In this document: positions 36,054 through 44,511 of the stretch, piece after piece | Layout of the letters: each line of letters begins with the position of its first letter | Numbering within the stretch: the stretch's first letter is position 1 | Source: Embleya sp042956465 | GTDB taxonomy: Bacteria; Actinomycetota; Actinomycetes; Streptomycetales; Streptomycetaceae | Assembly: GCF_042956465.1 (NCBI RefSeq) | Contig: NZ_JBIBGL010000004.1 | Location: 434,001-498,000, forward strand | DNA: 64,000 nucleotides | Direction of reading: 5' to 3' | The notes under the pieces: generated by a model | The model's database searches: none | The model's input: only the letters and a program-made list of their open reading frames with translations | What the model was told of the DNA's origin: nothing | Position numbers and translations under genes: made by a program

Positions 36054-36500
36054 ATGTCGAAGCCACCGCTGCCCGAAAAGGCGATCGCGATGTTGCGGCA
36101 GCCCAATCCCGCAGTCGTGACGACGCTCCGGGCCGACGGACAGCCCGTCTCCACGGCGACCTGGTACCTGTGGGACGAGGGGCGCATCCTGCTCAACATG
36201 GACGAGGGACGCAAACGGCTGAACCACATCCGCAACGATCCCCGGGTCTCCCTCACCGTGCTCGACACCGGGAACTGGTACACCCACCTCAGCATCATCG
36301 GCCACATCGACGAGATCCGCGACGACAAGGACATGGTCGACATCGACCGGCTGGCCCGTCACTACACCGACCAGGAGTACCCGCAGCGGGAGCGGGGTCG
36401 AGTCAGCGCCTGGGTCCGGATCGACCGCTGGCACGGCTGGGGCACGCTCAAGGACAACGACCAGGCCGGCGGCAGCCGGAACACGACGGACACCGAGTAG
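36054..36500 (+). CDS. PPOX-class F420-dependent oxidoreductase
   Basis: 148 residues of the split beta-barrel fold: LRQPNPAVVTTLRADGQPVSTATWYLWDEGRILL in sections, then KRLNHIRNDPRVSLTVLD. Such small enzymes use coenzyme F420 (sometimes FMN) to reduce varied substrates in the cytoplasm. ATG 36054 has GAGGA upstream. Substrate unknown. Confidence 0.9.
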   Translation: MSKPPLPEKAIAMLRQPNPAVVTTLRADGQPVSTATWYLWDEGRILLNMDEGRKRLNHIRNDPRVSLTVLDTGNWYTHLSIIGHIDEIRDDKDMVDIDRLARHYTDQEYPQRERGRVSAWVRIDRWHGWGTLKDNDQAGGSRNTTDTE

Positions 36501-36712
36501 CCGAACCCGGCCCCGGACACCGGGTCCACGCCGAGCGGCACGGGCGAGCCCGGAACGAGTGCTCCGGGCAAACCCGGTCGGCACGGGTCGCGCGCCCACC
36601 ACCTGGGCTACTTGTGCGACTTATCAATTTCGTTCCCAAAAACCCCGCTCATACGCTTCGACCCGTCGGTGGCGGCCCGTCGGGCCGCCATCTCCCGATG
36701 GTTCGGAGATCC

Positions 36713-37990
36713 ATGATCTTGCAAGAGTCGTTGTCCGCGCCCTGGTTGCATGCCCCGTCGCTGTACTGCCCGGCGGTGCCCGCGCAGGACTTCGCCGAGC
36801 GGTACCCGGAGCCGCCGGCCCGGCCCGGTGTGATGGCGGTGCGTCTGGCCGGCGGGCTGCCGGCGTGGGCGGTGACGGGGCACGCGGCCGTCCAGGCCAT
36901 GCTCACCGACCCGCGGCTGGTCAACGACATGACCATGGTGGGCACCCTCCCCACCGGAACGCCGCACGGGCTGCCGCACGCCCGCTATCCCGAGAGCTTC
37001 CTGTCCACCGAGCCCCAACTCCTCGCGCGCGACGGCGCCGAGCACCGCCGGATGCGCCGGATCGTCAGCCCCTACTTCCAGGCCACCGGAGCCGGGCTCG
37101 ACGAGGCCGAACTGGAAGGCCTTACCGCCGACTTGGTCGAGGCCCTGGCCCAGCGGCCGCAGGCCGACCTGGTCGCCGACCTCGCGGTGCCACTGGCCGC
37201 CGCGGGCGTCTCCGCCGTGCTCGGGCTCACCCCGGAGCGGGCGACGGCCGTCGTGCGGGCCACCACGGCCGCGGGCCTGGCCGGCCACCCCGACACCCCG
37301 CACGGCCGGGCCGCGAACCAGGCCTTCGTCCTGCGGGTCGTGCAGATCGTGGCCGCCGCCCGCAGGACACGGCGGGACAATGCCGCCCGAGCGCTGCTGA
37401 CCGCCCACGACGAAGGACGTCTGACCGGCCCGCAGACCGCCGCGATGGTGGGACTGCTGCTCGTCGGCATGGTGGAGTCGCTCACCACCGTCATCCCCAC
37501 CGCCGCCCTGATCGCCATGCAGCGTCCCGAGGTACGAACCGCGCTCCGGTCCGGCGACGCCGCACGCACCGACGCGGTGGTGGAGGAACTGCTGCGCCTG
37601 TCCGCGCCGTTCCACCACAGCGCCTGGCGCATGGCCCGCGAGCCGCTGGTCCTGGACGGCACGCGCATCGCGGCCGGCGACGTGGTGGTGGCGTCCTTCC
37701 TGCACGCCAACCTCGACGCGCGGCGCTGGCCGCAGCCCACCGAGGTCTGCCCCGCCCGCCCGACACCCCGCGGCCACCTCTCCTTCGGGCACGGCGCGCA
37801 CTACTGCCTGGGCGCCGCCCGCGGTCGCACCCAGACCCGCATCGCACTGACCCGCCTGTTCACCCGCCTGCCGCACCTCGCCCCGGCCGCCGACCCGGCC
37901 GAGTTGTCCTGGCATCGCGGCGGTCTGCGGCACCTGCACAGCCTGCCCGTGCACACCACCGGCCCGGCCGGCCGGGGCGACGTCCACTGA
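36713..37990 (+). CDS. Cytochrome P450
   Basis: 425 residues. Haem loop SFGHGAHYCLG with Cys365, K-helix EELLR, and an I helix (LLVGMVESLTTV) in which the usual AGxxT is altered to GMVES. ATG 36713 follows CGGAGA; ATG 36698 is also in frame. An AT-rich patch at 36611-36640 upstream may be its promoter. Acyltransferase, transporter and prenyl-synthase genes follow on the same strand, so it may oxidise an isoprenoid, though a leftward gene interrupts the run. Confidence 0.92.
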   Translation: MILQESLSAPWLHAPSLYCPAVPAQDFAERYPEPPARPGVMAVRLAGGLPAWAVTGHAAVQAMLTDPRLVNDMTMVGTLPTGTPHGLPHARYPESFLSTEPQLLARDGAEHRRMRRIVSPYFQATGAGLDEAELEGLTADLVEALAQRPQADLVADLAVPLAAAGVSAVLGLTPERATAVVRATTAAGLAGHPDTPHGRAANQAFVLRVVQIVAAARRTRRDNAARALLTAHDEGRLTGPQTAAMVGLLLVGMVESLTTVIPTAALIAMQRPEVRTALRSGDAARTDAVVEELLRLSAPFHHSAWRMAREPLVLDGTRIAAGDVVVASFLHANLDARRWPQPTEVCPARPTPRGHLSFGHGAHYCLGAARGRTQTRIALTRLFTRLPHLAPAADPAELSWHRGGLRHLHSLPVHTTGPAGRGDVH

Positions 37991-38171
37991 CGATCGCCGG
38001 AAGCCGCCCGGCGCCGTCTCCTTCGCGCGTCTTCCCCGGTGGGCCCGGCCTCCCCGGCGGGCCCCGCTTCCCCGCTCGGCCCCGGCGCGCTCCGCCGGCC
38101 CTAGGTGCACAGGCGCACCCCCGTTACGCCTCCCCGAAGTGCCGGCCCTGCCCGGCCAAGGAGATCAGCCC

Positions 38172-39380
38172 GTGTCCGACCAGGTCCTCCCCGCACGTCT
38201 TCCGTCGCTGACCAGCCTGCGGTTCGTCCTCGCCCTCGCCGTGGTGCTGTGTCATCTCACCCTCATCTCGGGCATCTTCGACATCGGACCGGAAAGTCCG
38301 CCGGCACTGCTGGAACCGATCGCCACCGGCGCGGTCAGCGGCTTCTTCGTGCTGTCCGGATTCGTCCTGACCTGGGCCCACACCCCGGGAGAAACACGCC
38401 GGGCGTTCTGGCGCCGGCGCTTCTGGAAGATCGCCCCCAACCACGTCCTCGCCTGGGCCCTGGCCGTCGCCTTCTTCGGCGTCATCGTCGCCACACCGGC
38501 CACCGTGCTCGCCGACGGCGACAGTACCGGCGCCGCGGTGGCGGACCTGTTCCTGGTGCAGAGCTGGATCCCGGACCCGGACTTCTTCTTCAGCTTCAAC
38601 GCCCCGAGCTGGTCGATCTCCTGTGAAGCCTTCTTCTACGCCGTCTTCCCCACCCTCCTGGCCGCGGTGTCGCGGATCCCCGCGCGCCGGCTGGGCAGTT
38701 GCTGGGCGGCGCTCGCCGCGGCGACGCTCCTGATGCCGCTGGTCGCCACCCTCGTGCCGGGGCCGCCACTGTACGACTGGCTGCCCATCAACGCGAACAG
38801 CATGTGGTTCGTCTACCTCTGCCCACCGATGCGGCTGTCGGAATTCGCCCTGGGGATCCTCACCGCCCGCCTGGTCCGGACCGGCCGTTGGCCGCACCTG
38901 AACCGGGTGCAGGTCACCGTCCCCGCGGTGGCCGTCTTGGGGCTACTGCCGTGCCTGCCCGCCCAGTACGCCCTCGGCATGGCCATGGCCGCCCCGCTCG
39001 CCCTGATCATCGCCGCCCTCACCCGGGCCGACCTTCACGGCCGCGCCCGTCTGATGCACCACCCGTACCTCATCGCCCTGGGCGAGGCATCCTTCGCCCT
39101 CTATCTGACCCACTACCCGCTCATGCTGACCGTCCGCCACATGCTCGGCGTGGAACGAACCTTCGCCGCGCTGCCCGGCGTCGCGATCATCACGGCCCTG
39201 ACCACGCTCTCCATCGCGGTGTCCCTGGCGGTGTACCGCTACTACGAACTCCCGATCATGCGCCGCTGGTCCCGCCCTCGGACCCCGCCCGCCGCCGCCC
39301 CCGCACACCTCGCCACAGGCACCACGGCCACTCCCGCACCCCGACGACCCGTCGCCGACCGCCGATCCGATCACCGCTGA
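38172..39380 (+). CDS. Acyltransferase-3 (OafA-type) membrane protein
   Basis: 402 residues with about ten hydrophobic segments. Family features: LTSLRFVLALAVVLCHL (His in the first helix), GFFVLSGFVLTWAH, the FWRRRFWKIAPNHVLAW loop, and NAPSWSISCEAFFY. These proteins transfer acyl groups to sugars or natural products at the membrane. GTG 38172 has AAGGAG upstream. The Pro/Ala/Arg-rich C-terminal tail is cytoplasmic. It sits between the P450 and MFS genes and may tailor the same product. Confidence 0.9.
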   Translation: MSDQVLPARLPSLTSLRFVLALAVVLCHLTLISGIFDIGPESPPALLEPIATGAVSGFFVLSGFVLTWAHTPGETRRAFWRRRFWKIAPNHVLAWALAVAFFGVIVATPATVLADGDSTGAAVADLFLVQSWIPDPDFFFSFNAPSWSISCEAFFYAVFPTLLAAVSRIPARRLGSCWAALAAATLLMPLVATLVPGPPLYDWLPINANSMWFVYLCPPMRLSEFALGILTARLVRTGRWPHLNRVQVTVPAVAVLGLLPCLPAQYALGMAMAAPLALIIAALTRADLHGRARLMHHPYLIALGEASFALYLTHYPLMLTVRHMLGVERTFAALPGVAIITALTTLSIAVSLAVYRYYELPIMRRWSRPRTPPAAAPAHLATGTTATPAPRRPVADRRSDHR

Positions 39381-39500
39381 CGAACCCGACCACCCGACCA
39401 CGCCGGCCGAACGAGGGCGGGTCGAGCTCCCCGAACCCGTCACCGGACCACCGGGTTCGCGGGGGTGGTCGGCCCGGTCCGACCGCCCGCCGCGAACGGG

Positions 39501-40019
39501 CTACGCGACCTCGGTGGGTGCGCCCGAGCCCTTCGGGAGCCAGGTGAGGCCCAACTCGCTGCCTGCGGTGGCGGTCCAGCGGACCAGGATGCGATCACCG
39601 GCGGCGATCGGCACGTCGAGAGCGTTTTCCGTGGGTGGACGGGACATGTCGGAGTTGTCCGAGGTGAACTCCGCGCGCCGGGAGCCGGCGGTGATCCGGA
39701 CGACCGCCCGGGTGCCGGGTGATCCGTTCCAGGTGAGTTCGACGGTCTTCCCGTTGCCCACCATCAGTGCGCTCGCGCGCAGGTCGGCGAAGGTGAAGCC
39801 GGAGGGGAACTTGCCGAGGACGGTGCCGTCGGTCTCGGCTTCGTAGTTCAGCGACTCGCCCGGTTTCGGCGCGGTGATCGCGGTCCCCGCCCCGATCACC
39901 CGGGTGGTGCCGTTGACCTCGAGGTTGCCGGCGATCAGATCCGGACGCTCCACGGTGACGGCGGTGGTGAGCACGTGTTCGACCTGTGTGCCGTCCTCGG
40001 TGATCCTGGCACGCAGCAT
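39501..40019 (-). CDS. Hypothetical protein, probably all-beta
   Basis: 172 residues, no signal peptide, no Cys. The alternating polar/hydrophobic pattern (LNYEAETDGTVLGKFPSG, TVELTWNGSPGTRAVVRI) suggests a beta-sandwich. ATG 40019 lacks a clear ribosome site, so the start is uncertain. I do not recognise the family. It is the only leftward gene in the run from 35.6 to 44.5 kb. Confidence 0.6.
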   Translation of the reverse strand: MLRARITEDGTQVEHVLTTAVTVERPDLIAGNLEVNGTTRVIGAGTAITAPKPGESLNYEAETDGTVLGKFPSGFTFADLRASALMVGNGKTVELTWNGSPGTRAVVRITAGSRRAEFTSDNSDMSRPPTENALDVPIAAGDRILVRWTATAGSELGLTWLPKGSGAPTEVA

Positions 40020-40244
40020 GAAACCGGTGGTGCGGGTCAGCCCGCGTGGCGTGGTCCGACACGGTCCCGCACCCCCGAATCGGCCCAGCCGCACACGACC
40101 GAGCCCGCGGACCCCGGACGGTCGGCCCTTCGATCCGCACGGGCGACGAACCCGTCTCCGGCGGCAACGTCCCGATCAGGAAAGGGGTTTCCCGGGCCGA
40201 TGCTCGGGCAGCCGCGAAAGCGAACTGATCGGAGGACCCCCGCC

Positions 40245-41753
40245 ATGCCGACCGCGACGACCCCAGGCAGCAACACACCGGCCGAGCCCACGACCTTCAG
40301 CACCGACGTCCCGGCTCGCCTGGACCGATTGCCGTGGTCACCGTGGCACTGGCGGATTCTGATCGGTCTCGGCACCGTCTGGATCCTCGACGGTCTCGAA
40401 GTGACCGTCGTCGGCAACGTCGCCGGCCGGCTGTCCGAGCCGGACAGCGGCCTCGACATCACGGCGGCTCAGGTCACCGGGCCCGGCGCCGCGCTGTACG
40501 TCGCGGGGGCGTGTGTGGGCGCGCTGCTCTTCGCATGGCTGACGGACCGGTTCGGCCGCAAGAAGTTGTTCATGGTCACCCTCGCCGTCTACCTCGTGGG
40601 CACCGCGCTGACCGCACTGTCCGTCCAGGCCTGGATGTTCTTCCTGTTCCGCTTCCTGACCGGCCTGGGTATCGGCGGCGAGTACGCGGCGATCAATTCC
40701 GCCATCGACGAACTGATGCCGGCCCGCTACCGAGGCCGGGTCGACCTGGCCGTCAACGGCACCTACTGGGCCGGGGCCGCCGGCGGCGCGCTGCTGTCCG
40801 TGCTGATGCTCGATACCGCGTTCTTCCCCGCCGATCTCGGCTGGCGGCTGACCTTCGCCCTCGGCGTCGTGCTCGGTCTGGTCATCCTGCTGGTCCGCCG
40901 GCACGTCCCCGAATCCCCGCGCTGGCTCTACCTGCACGGCCGCGGCGACGAGGCCGAAAAGCTGGTCGCCGACGTCGAGCGGGAGGTGGTGGCCGAAACC
41001 GCGAAAGGCACCGGCGACCGCCGTACGCTGCCCGAACCGCACGGCGAACTGACCATCGACCCGAGCAAGGCCACCGGCCTGGGCGCCATCGCCCGCAGCG
41101 TCGTGCGCGAACATCCGCGCCGTTCGGTCCTGGGCCTGTCGTTGTTCATCGGACAGGCGTTCCTCTACAACGCCATCACCTTCGGCTTCGCGTCGATCCT
41201 GGAGACCTTCTACGACGTGCCGAGCAACCGCGCCGGGTACTACTTCGCCGTCATCGCCGTCGGCAACCTGCTCGGCCCGCTGCTGCTGGGCCCGCTGTTC
41301 GACTCGATCGGTCGACGCGTGATGATCACCTCGACCTACATCGGCAGCGCCGTCGCCCTCTTCGCCACCGCCTGGCTGTTCGGTGCGGGCCACCTGAACG
41401 CGACTACGCTGACCGCGTGTTGGTGCGTCGTACTGTTCCTCGCCTCCACCGGTGCCAGCAGCGCCTACCTGACCGTCTCCGAGATCTTCCCGATGGAGGC
41501 CCGCGCCTCGGCCATCGCGCTGTTCTACGCCGTCGGCACCGCGGCGGGCGGCATCTCCGGCCCCCTGGTCTTCTCCGACCTGACCAAGTCCGGCGACGTC
41601 GCGGACACCGTCCTCGCCTTCTGCATCGGCGCCGTCCTCATGCTCGGCGCGGGCATCGTGGCCGCGTTCCTCGCCATCAACGCCGAAGGCCGTTCCCTGG
41701 AAGACATCGCCCCACCGCTCTCCTCCGTCGACCGCAACTCGGCGCAAGCCTGA
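40245..41753 (+). CDS. MFS transporter, sugar/metabolite porter type
   Basis: 502 residues with 12 predicted membrane segments. The loop motifs are WLTDRFGRKKLF and the later LFDSIGRRVMI, with GLGIGGEYAAINSAIDELMPARYRGRVD and PESPRWLYLHG typical of the sugar/aromatic-acid porters. ATG 40245 has GGAGG upstream. Cytoplasmic loop about 290-340. It may import a precursor or export a product; the small gene at 41790 follows closely. Confidence 0.9.
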   Translation: MPTATTPGSNTPAEPTTFSTDVPARLDRLPWSPWHWRILIGLGTVWILDGLEVTVVGNVAGRLSEPDSGLDITAAQVTGPGAALYVAGACVGALLFAWLTDRFGRKKLFMVTLAVYLVGTALTALSVQAWMFFLFRFLTGLGIGGEYAAINSAIDELMPARYRGRVDLAVNGTYWAGAAGGALLSVLMLDTAFFPADLGWRLTFALGVVLGLVILLVRRHVPESPRWLYLHGRGDEAEKLVADVEREVVAETAKGTGDRRTLPEPHGELTIDPSKATGLGAIARSVVREHPRRSVLGLSLFIGQAFLYNAITFGFASILETFYDVPSNRAGYYFAVIAVGNLLGPLLLGPLFDSIGRRVMITSTYIGSAVALFATAWLFGAGHLNATTLTACWCVVLFLASTGASSAYLTVSEIFPMEARASAIALFYAVGTAAGGISGPLVFSDLTKSGDVADTVLAFCIGAVLMLGAGIVAAFLAINAEGRSLEDIAPPLSSVDRNSAQA

Positions 41754-41789
41754 CCGGCGGAATCGGACGGAGCGACGCAGACTCGGACG

Positions 41790-42077
41790 ATGGAGATCCA
41801 CCACGCCAAGGGACACCTCACGATCCCCGGCCACGACACCGAGGTCGAGGTCGCACTCGACCTCTTCGACTGGCCCATCGACGGCGAAATCCTGCCCCGC
41901 ACCTGGAGCGCCATCATCGACAACGGCCCGGTCCTGGACGTCGGCACCGAAGGCGCCCTGCGCCTGAGCACCGAGCCCGCCACGGTCGCACACCCGTTCG
42001 TGGTCACCGCGAGCGGCTACCACGTCATCCGAATCAACGGACGCGAAACGCCGCGAGCGGGTGGTCGACCCTTCTGA
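41790..42077 (+). CDS. Hypothetical small protein
   Basis: 95 residues, starting at ATG 41790, 36 nt after the MFS stop. Acidic with short beta-like stretches (HLTIPGHDTEVEVALDLFDW, PFVVTASGYHVIRING). No motif, signal or membrane segment. Codon composition is like that of its neighbours, supporting a real gene. I do not recognise it. Confidence 0.6.
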   Translation: MEIHHAKGHLTIPGHDTEVEVALDLFDWPIDGEILPRTWSAIIDNGPVLDVGTEGALRLSTEPATVAHPFVVTASGYHVIRINGRETPRAGGRPF

Positions 42078-42508
42078 CCGACCACCCGCGGGCGGCCGAC
42101 GTACATCCGGACCGCCTCGCCCGGCGAACGCCCGCGCCGGGCGAGGCGGTCCGCGCCGCCGCACAGAGTGCGTCCCGTCCACACCCCGGAGATCCCGAAC
42201 CGGCCCGGGCGAGGAAGCACGTCCCCGACGCATGTGCGCCGTCGGCGGGAGCCTCCCACGCACGACCGTCACCCGTTCGGCCCCCTCCGCATCACTCCTA
42301 CGAGGCATTTTTGAGCCATTCGCGTGACACCGCGCGCCGCCGGCCGGTTGTCTCTTCCCGTGTCCGGGCCATGCGCCAACGCCGCGTCGTGGCATGGGCG
42401 TTGCCCGGTACCGGGTGGGATCCGCGCGGTCTCCCCCGAGGAGTGTGCCGTCCCGCACCACGATGCCCGCCGCCCGGTGGATCCCGTCACGTCCGGCCGA
42501 GGAGTCCC
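42078..42508. other. Intergenic region upstream of the prenyl-synthase fusion
   Basis: About 430 bases. It contains an AT-rich patch (GGCATTTTTGAGCCATT, about 42303-42320) and, 94 bases before the start codon, the perfect palindrome CCCGGTACCGGG (42404-42415), together a plausible promoter and operator. No supported ORF. Confidence 0.45.
42404..42415. promoter_or_regulatory. Perfect 12-bp palindrome, candidate operator
   Basis: CCCGGTACCGGG lies between an AT-rich patch and the start of the prenyl-synthase fusion gene. The regulator is unknown. Confidence 0.4.
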
Positions 42509-44482
42509 ATGCCGCGTCCCCGCTCCGTCTACCGCGCGGCCGCGATCGACGACCCGCATCTGGTCGAAGCCTACGAGGCGTGCCGCACGGCGGTCCGCAG
42601 GGCGGGTGGTACGGAGTACCGAACGGCGCAGCTGATGCCACCGGCGTTACGGCCGGCGCTGTGGGCGATCTACGCGGCCGGCCGGGTGATGGACGACATC
42701 GCCGACACGGGTGATCCCGGCGGCCGGAAGGCACTGTTCGACGCCTGGACCACCGCGTTCCACGACGACCTGCGAAACGGCGCCGGCACCGACCCGGTAC
42801 GCCGGGCCCTGGTACACACGATGCGCACGTGGGACCTGCCGACCGACGGCCTCTCCGCGGCCTTCGCCGCGACCCGCGCGGACATCGACGGCCGTACCCA
42901 CCCCACCTGGCAGGCGTGGAGCGCCTATTCCCAGGCCGTCAACACCTCCTTCTTCGCCCAGGGCGCGGCGCTGTTGGCCGCCGCGGGCCTGTATCTGCCG
43001 CTGCGGCTGCGCTACCTGGAGGCCGCCCGGCAGTGGGTGGACGCGCTCGGCATCATCGACAACCTCGAAGACCTCGCCGAGGATCTCGCCCAGCGCCGGA
43101 TCACGCTGCCCCTGGAGGTGCTCGACGAACATGCCCTCACCGCAGCGGATCTCACGAGCGCCGCCCGGGACGCGACCCGGAGCGGCCACCCGAGCGGCGC
43201 ACCGGTTGCACCCGTCGAGGCCCTGATCGGCCGGCTGGCCGCACGGGCCCGGCGCGGGCTCGCCCAGCCCGACCTGTTCCGCGAACTGCCGCCCGCGCTC
43301 GCGGTGGTGGCCCGCGCGGTGTCCGACATCGGCCGGCTGCGGCTGGACCGCGTCGAGCGCGCCGGGGCCGACCTGCTGCGCCGCAGGCCCCGCCTGCCCC
43401 GCCTGGCGACCTGGCGCATCTTCATCCCCGCCCGGCTGAAGGCCCACGTCGCGTGGACCTTCCTCACCCCGATCTCCCCCGCCCGGTCCGGACGCGACGG
43501 CACGACCGCGCGTCCGCCGACCCTGGCCGGCCTGCTGCCGACCCCCCGCTCGGACACTCCCGCACCCGCCCGTCCGCATCCCTCCGGCGCCCGCCCGCCG
43601 GCCTGGCCCGCGCACCGGCTCCCGGGGCACGTGGCCGTCGTGATGGACGGGAACGGCCGCTGGGCCACCGACCGGGGCCTCCCCCGCACCGAGGGCCACC
43701 GCGCGGGCGGGGAATCGATGCGGGACGTCGTTCACGGCGCCTTGGAAGTCGGCCTGCGCCACCTGACCCTCTACGCCTTCTCCACGGAGAACTGGCGCCG
43801 CCGACCCGAGGAGATCGACGGCCTGCTCGCGCTCGTGCGCGACAACATGGTCGAGGAGACCGTCCTCGACCACGACATCCGCGCCCGCTGGGCCGGTTCC
43901 GCCGAAGGGCTGCCCCAGGACATCCTGGAGAAGCTGGTCCGCCTGGAACACGTCACCGGCAAACGCACCGGCCTGACCCTGACCCTGTGCATCAACTACG
44001 GCGGCCGGATCGAACTCACCCGGGCCGCCGCCTCCTTGGCCCGAGCCGCCGCCGCGGGCCGGATCGACCCGGCACACATCTCCGAGCGCACGTTCGCCGC
44101 CCACCTGGCCCTGCCCGACCTGCCGGACGTCGACCTGCTGTGGCGCACCGGCGGCGAACAACGCACCTCGAACATGCTGCCCTGGCACGCCGCGTACGCC
44201 GAGCTGCACTTCACCGACACCCGCTGGCCCGACGTCGACCGTCGCGACCTGTGGCAGGCCATCGCCACGTACACCGACCGGGCCCGCAACTTCGGCGCCG
44301 CCCCGGGGCCTTCGGCACCGGCAACCGTCGTTCCGCAGCCGGCCGCGCCGCCGGCGGTCCACGGGCCGACACCGCCCCCCGGCACTCCCGGCCCCGGACT
44401 CGGGCCCGAGTCCGGGGCCGAGTCCGGGCCCGGGTCCGCCGCAGGGCAACCCGCTTGCGACGCGGACGCACCTGGCCGCTGA
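42509..44482 (+). CDS. Fused squalene/phytoene synthase and cis-prenyltransferase
   Basis: 657 residues in one uninterrupted frame from ATG 42509 (AGGAG upstream). Residues 1-320 are a squalene/phytoene-synthase (SQS/PSY) domain with Asp-rich motifs DDIAD (62-66) and DNLEDLAED (184-192), the sites that bind diphosphates through Mg. A Pro-rich linker leads to a complete undecaprenyl-diphosphate-synthase-type domain (about 370-605): VMDGNGRWA (Asp380), YAFSTENWRRRPEE, LWRTGGEQRTSNMLPW, FTDTRWPDVDR. A Pro/Gly-rich tail ends the protein. Known families: SQS/PSY joins two trans-prenyl diphosphates head-to-head; cis-prenyltransferases extend chains in Z configuration. Inference: one polypeptide makes and then condenses or cyclises a Z-prenyl chain. 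Leu47 is TTA (42647-42649). Confidence 0.93.
   Translation: MPRPRSVYRAAAIDDPHLVEAYEACRTAVRRAGGTEYRTAQLMPPALRPALWAIYAAGRVMDDIADTGDPGGRKALFDAWTTAFHDDLRNGAGTDPVRRALVHTMRTWDLPTDGLSAAFAATRADIDGRTHPTWQAWSAYSQAVNTSFFAQGAALLAAAGLYLPLRLRYLEAARQWVDALGIIDNLEDLAEDLAQRRITLPLEVLDEHALTAADLTSAARDATRSGHPSGAPVAPVEALIGRLAARARRGLAQPDLFRELPPALAVVARAVSDIGRLRLDRVERAGADLLRRRPRLPRLATWRIFIPARLKAHVAWTFLTPISPARSGRDGTTARPPTLAGLLPTPRSDTPAPARPHPSGARPPAWPAHRLPGHVAVVMDGNGRWATDRGLPRTEGHRAGGESMRDVVHGALEVGLRHLTLYAFSTENWRRRPEEIDGLLALVRDNMVEETVLDHDIRARWAGSAEGLPQDILEKLVRLEHVTGKRTGLTLTLCINYGGRIELTRAAASLARAAAAGRIDPAHISERTFAAHLALPDLPDVDLLWRTGGEQRTSNMLPWHAAYAELHFTDTRWPDVDRRDLWQAIATYTDRARNFGAAPGPSAPATVVPQPAAPPAVHGPTPPPGTPGPGLGPESGAESGPGSAAGQPACDADAPGR
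44389..44420. repeat. Perfect 32-bp palindrome in the 3' end of the fusion gene
   Basis: Two 16-bp arms meet with no loop, the left arm reading CGGCCCCGGACTCGGG. They encode part of the Gly/Pro/Glu/Ser tail. It would form a cruciform or a strong RNA hairpin about 60 bases before the stop. Confidence 0.8.
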
Positions 44483-44511
44483 GAAGGCCGCCCCGCACGG
44501 ACACCGCGCGT

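Noticed and set aside
40334..42508. N-terminal 725 codons of the long frame ending at 44482
   Set aside because: They lie out of frame over the MFS gene and translate to Arg-rich noise. The true fusion gene starts at 42509 behind AGGAG.
40338..42734. 798-residue minus-strand frame opposite the MFS transporter
   Set aside because: Shadow frame rich in Gly/Asp/Gln with no recognisable domain.
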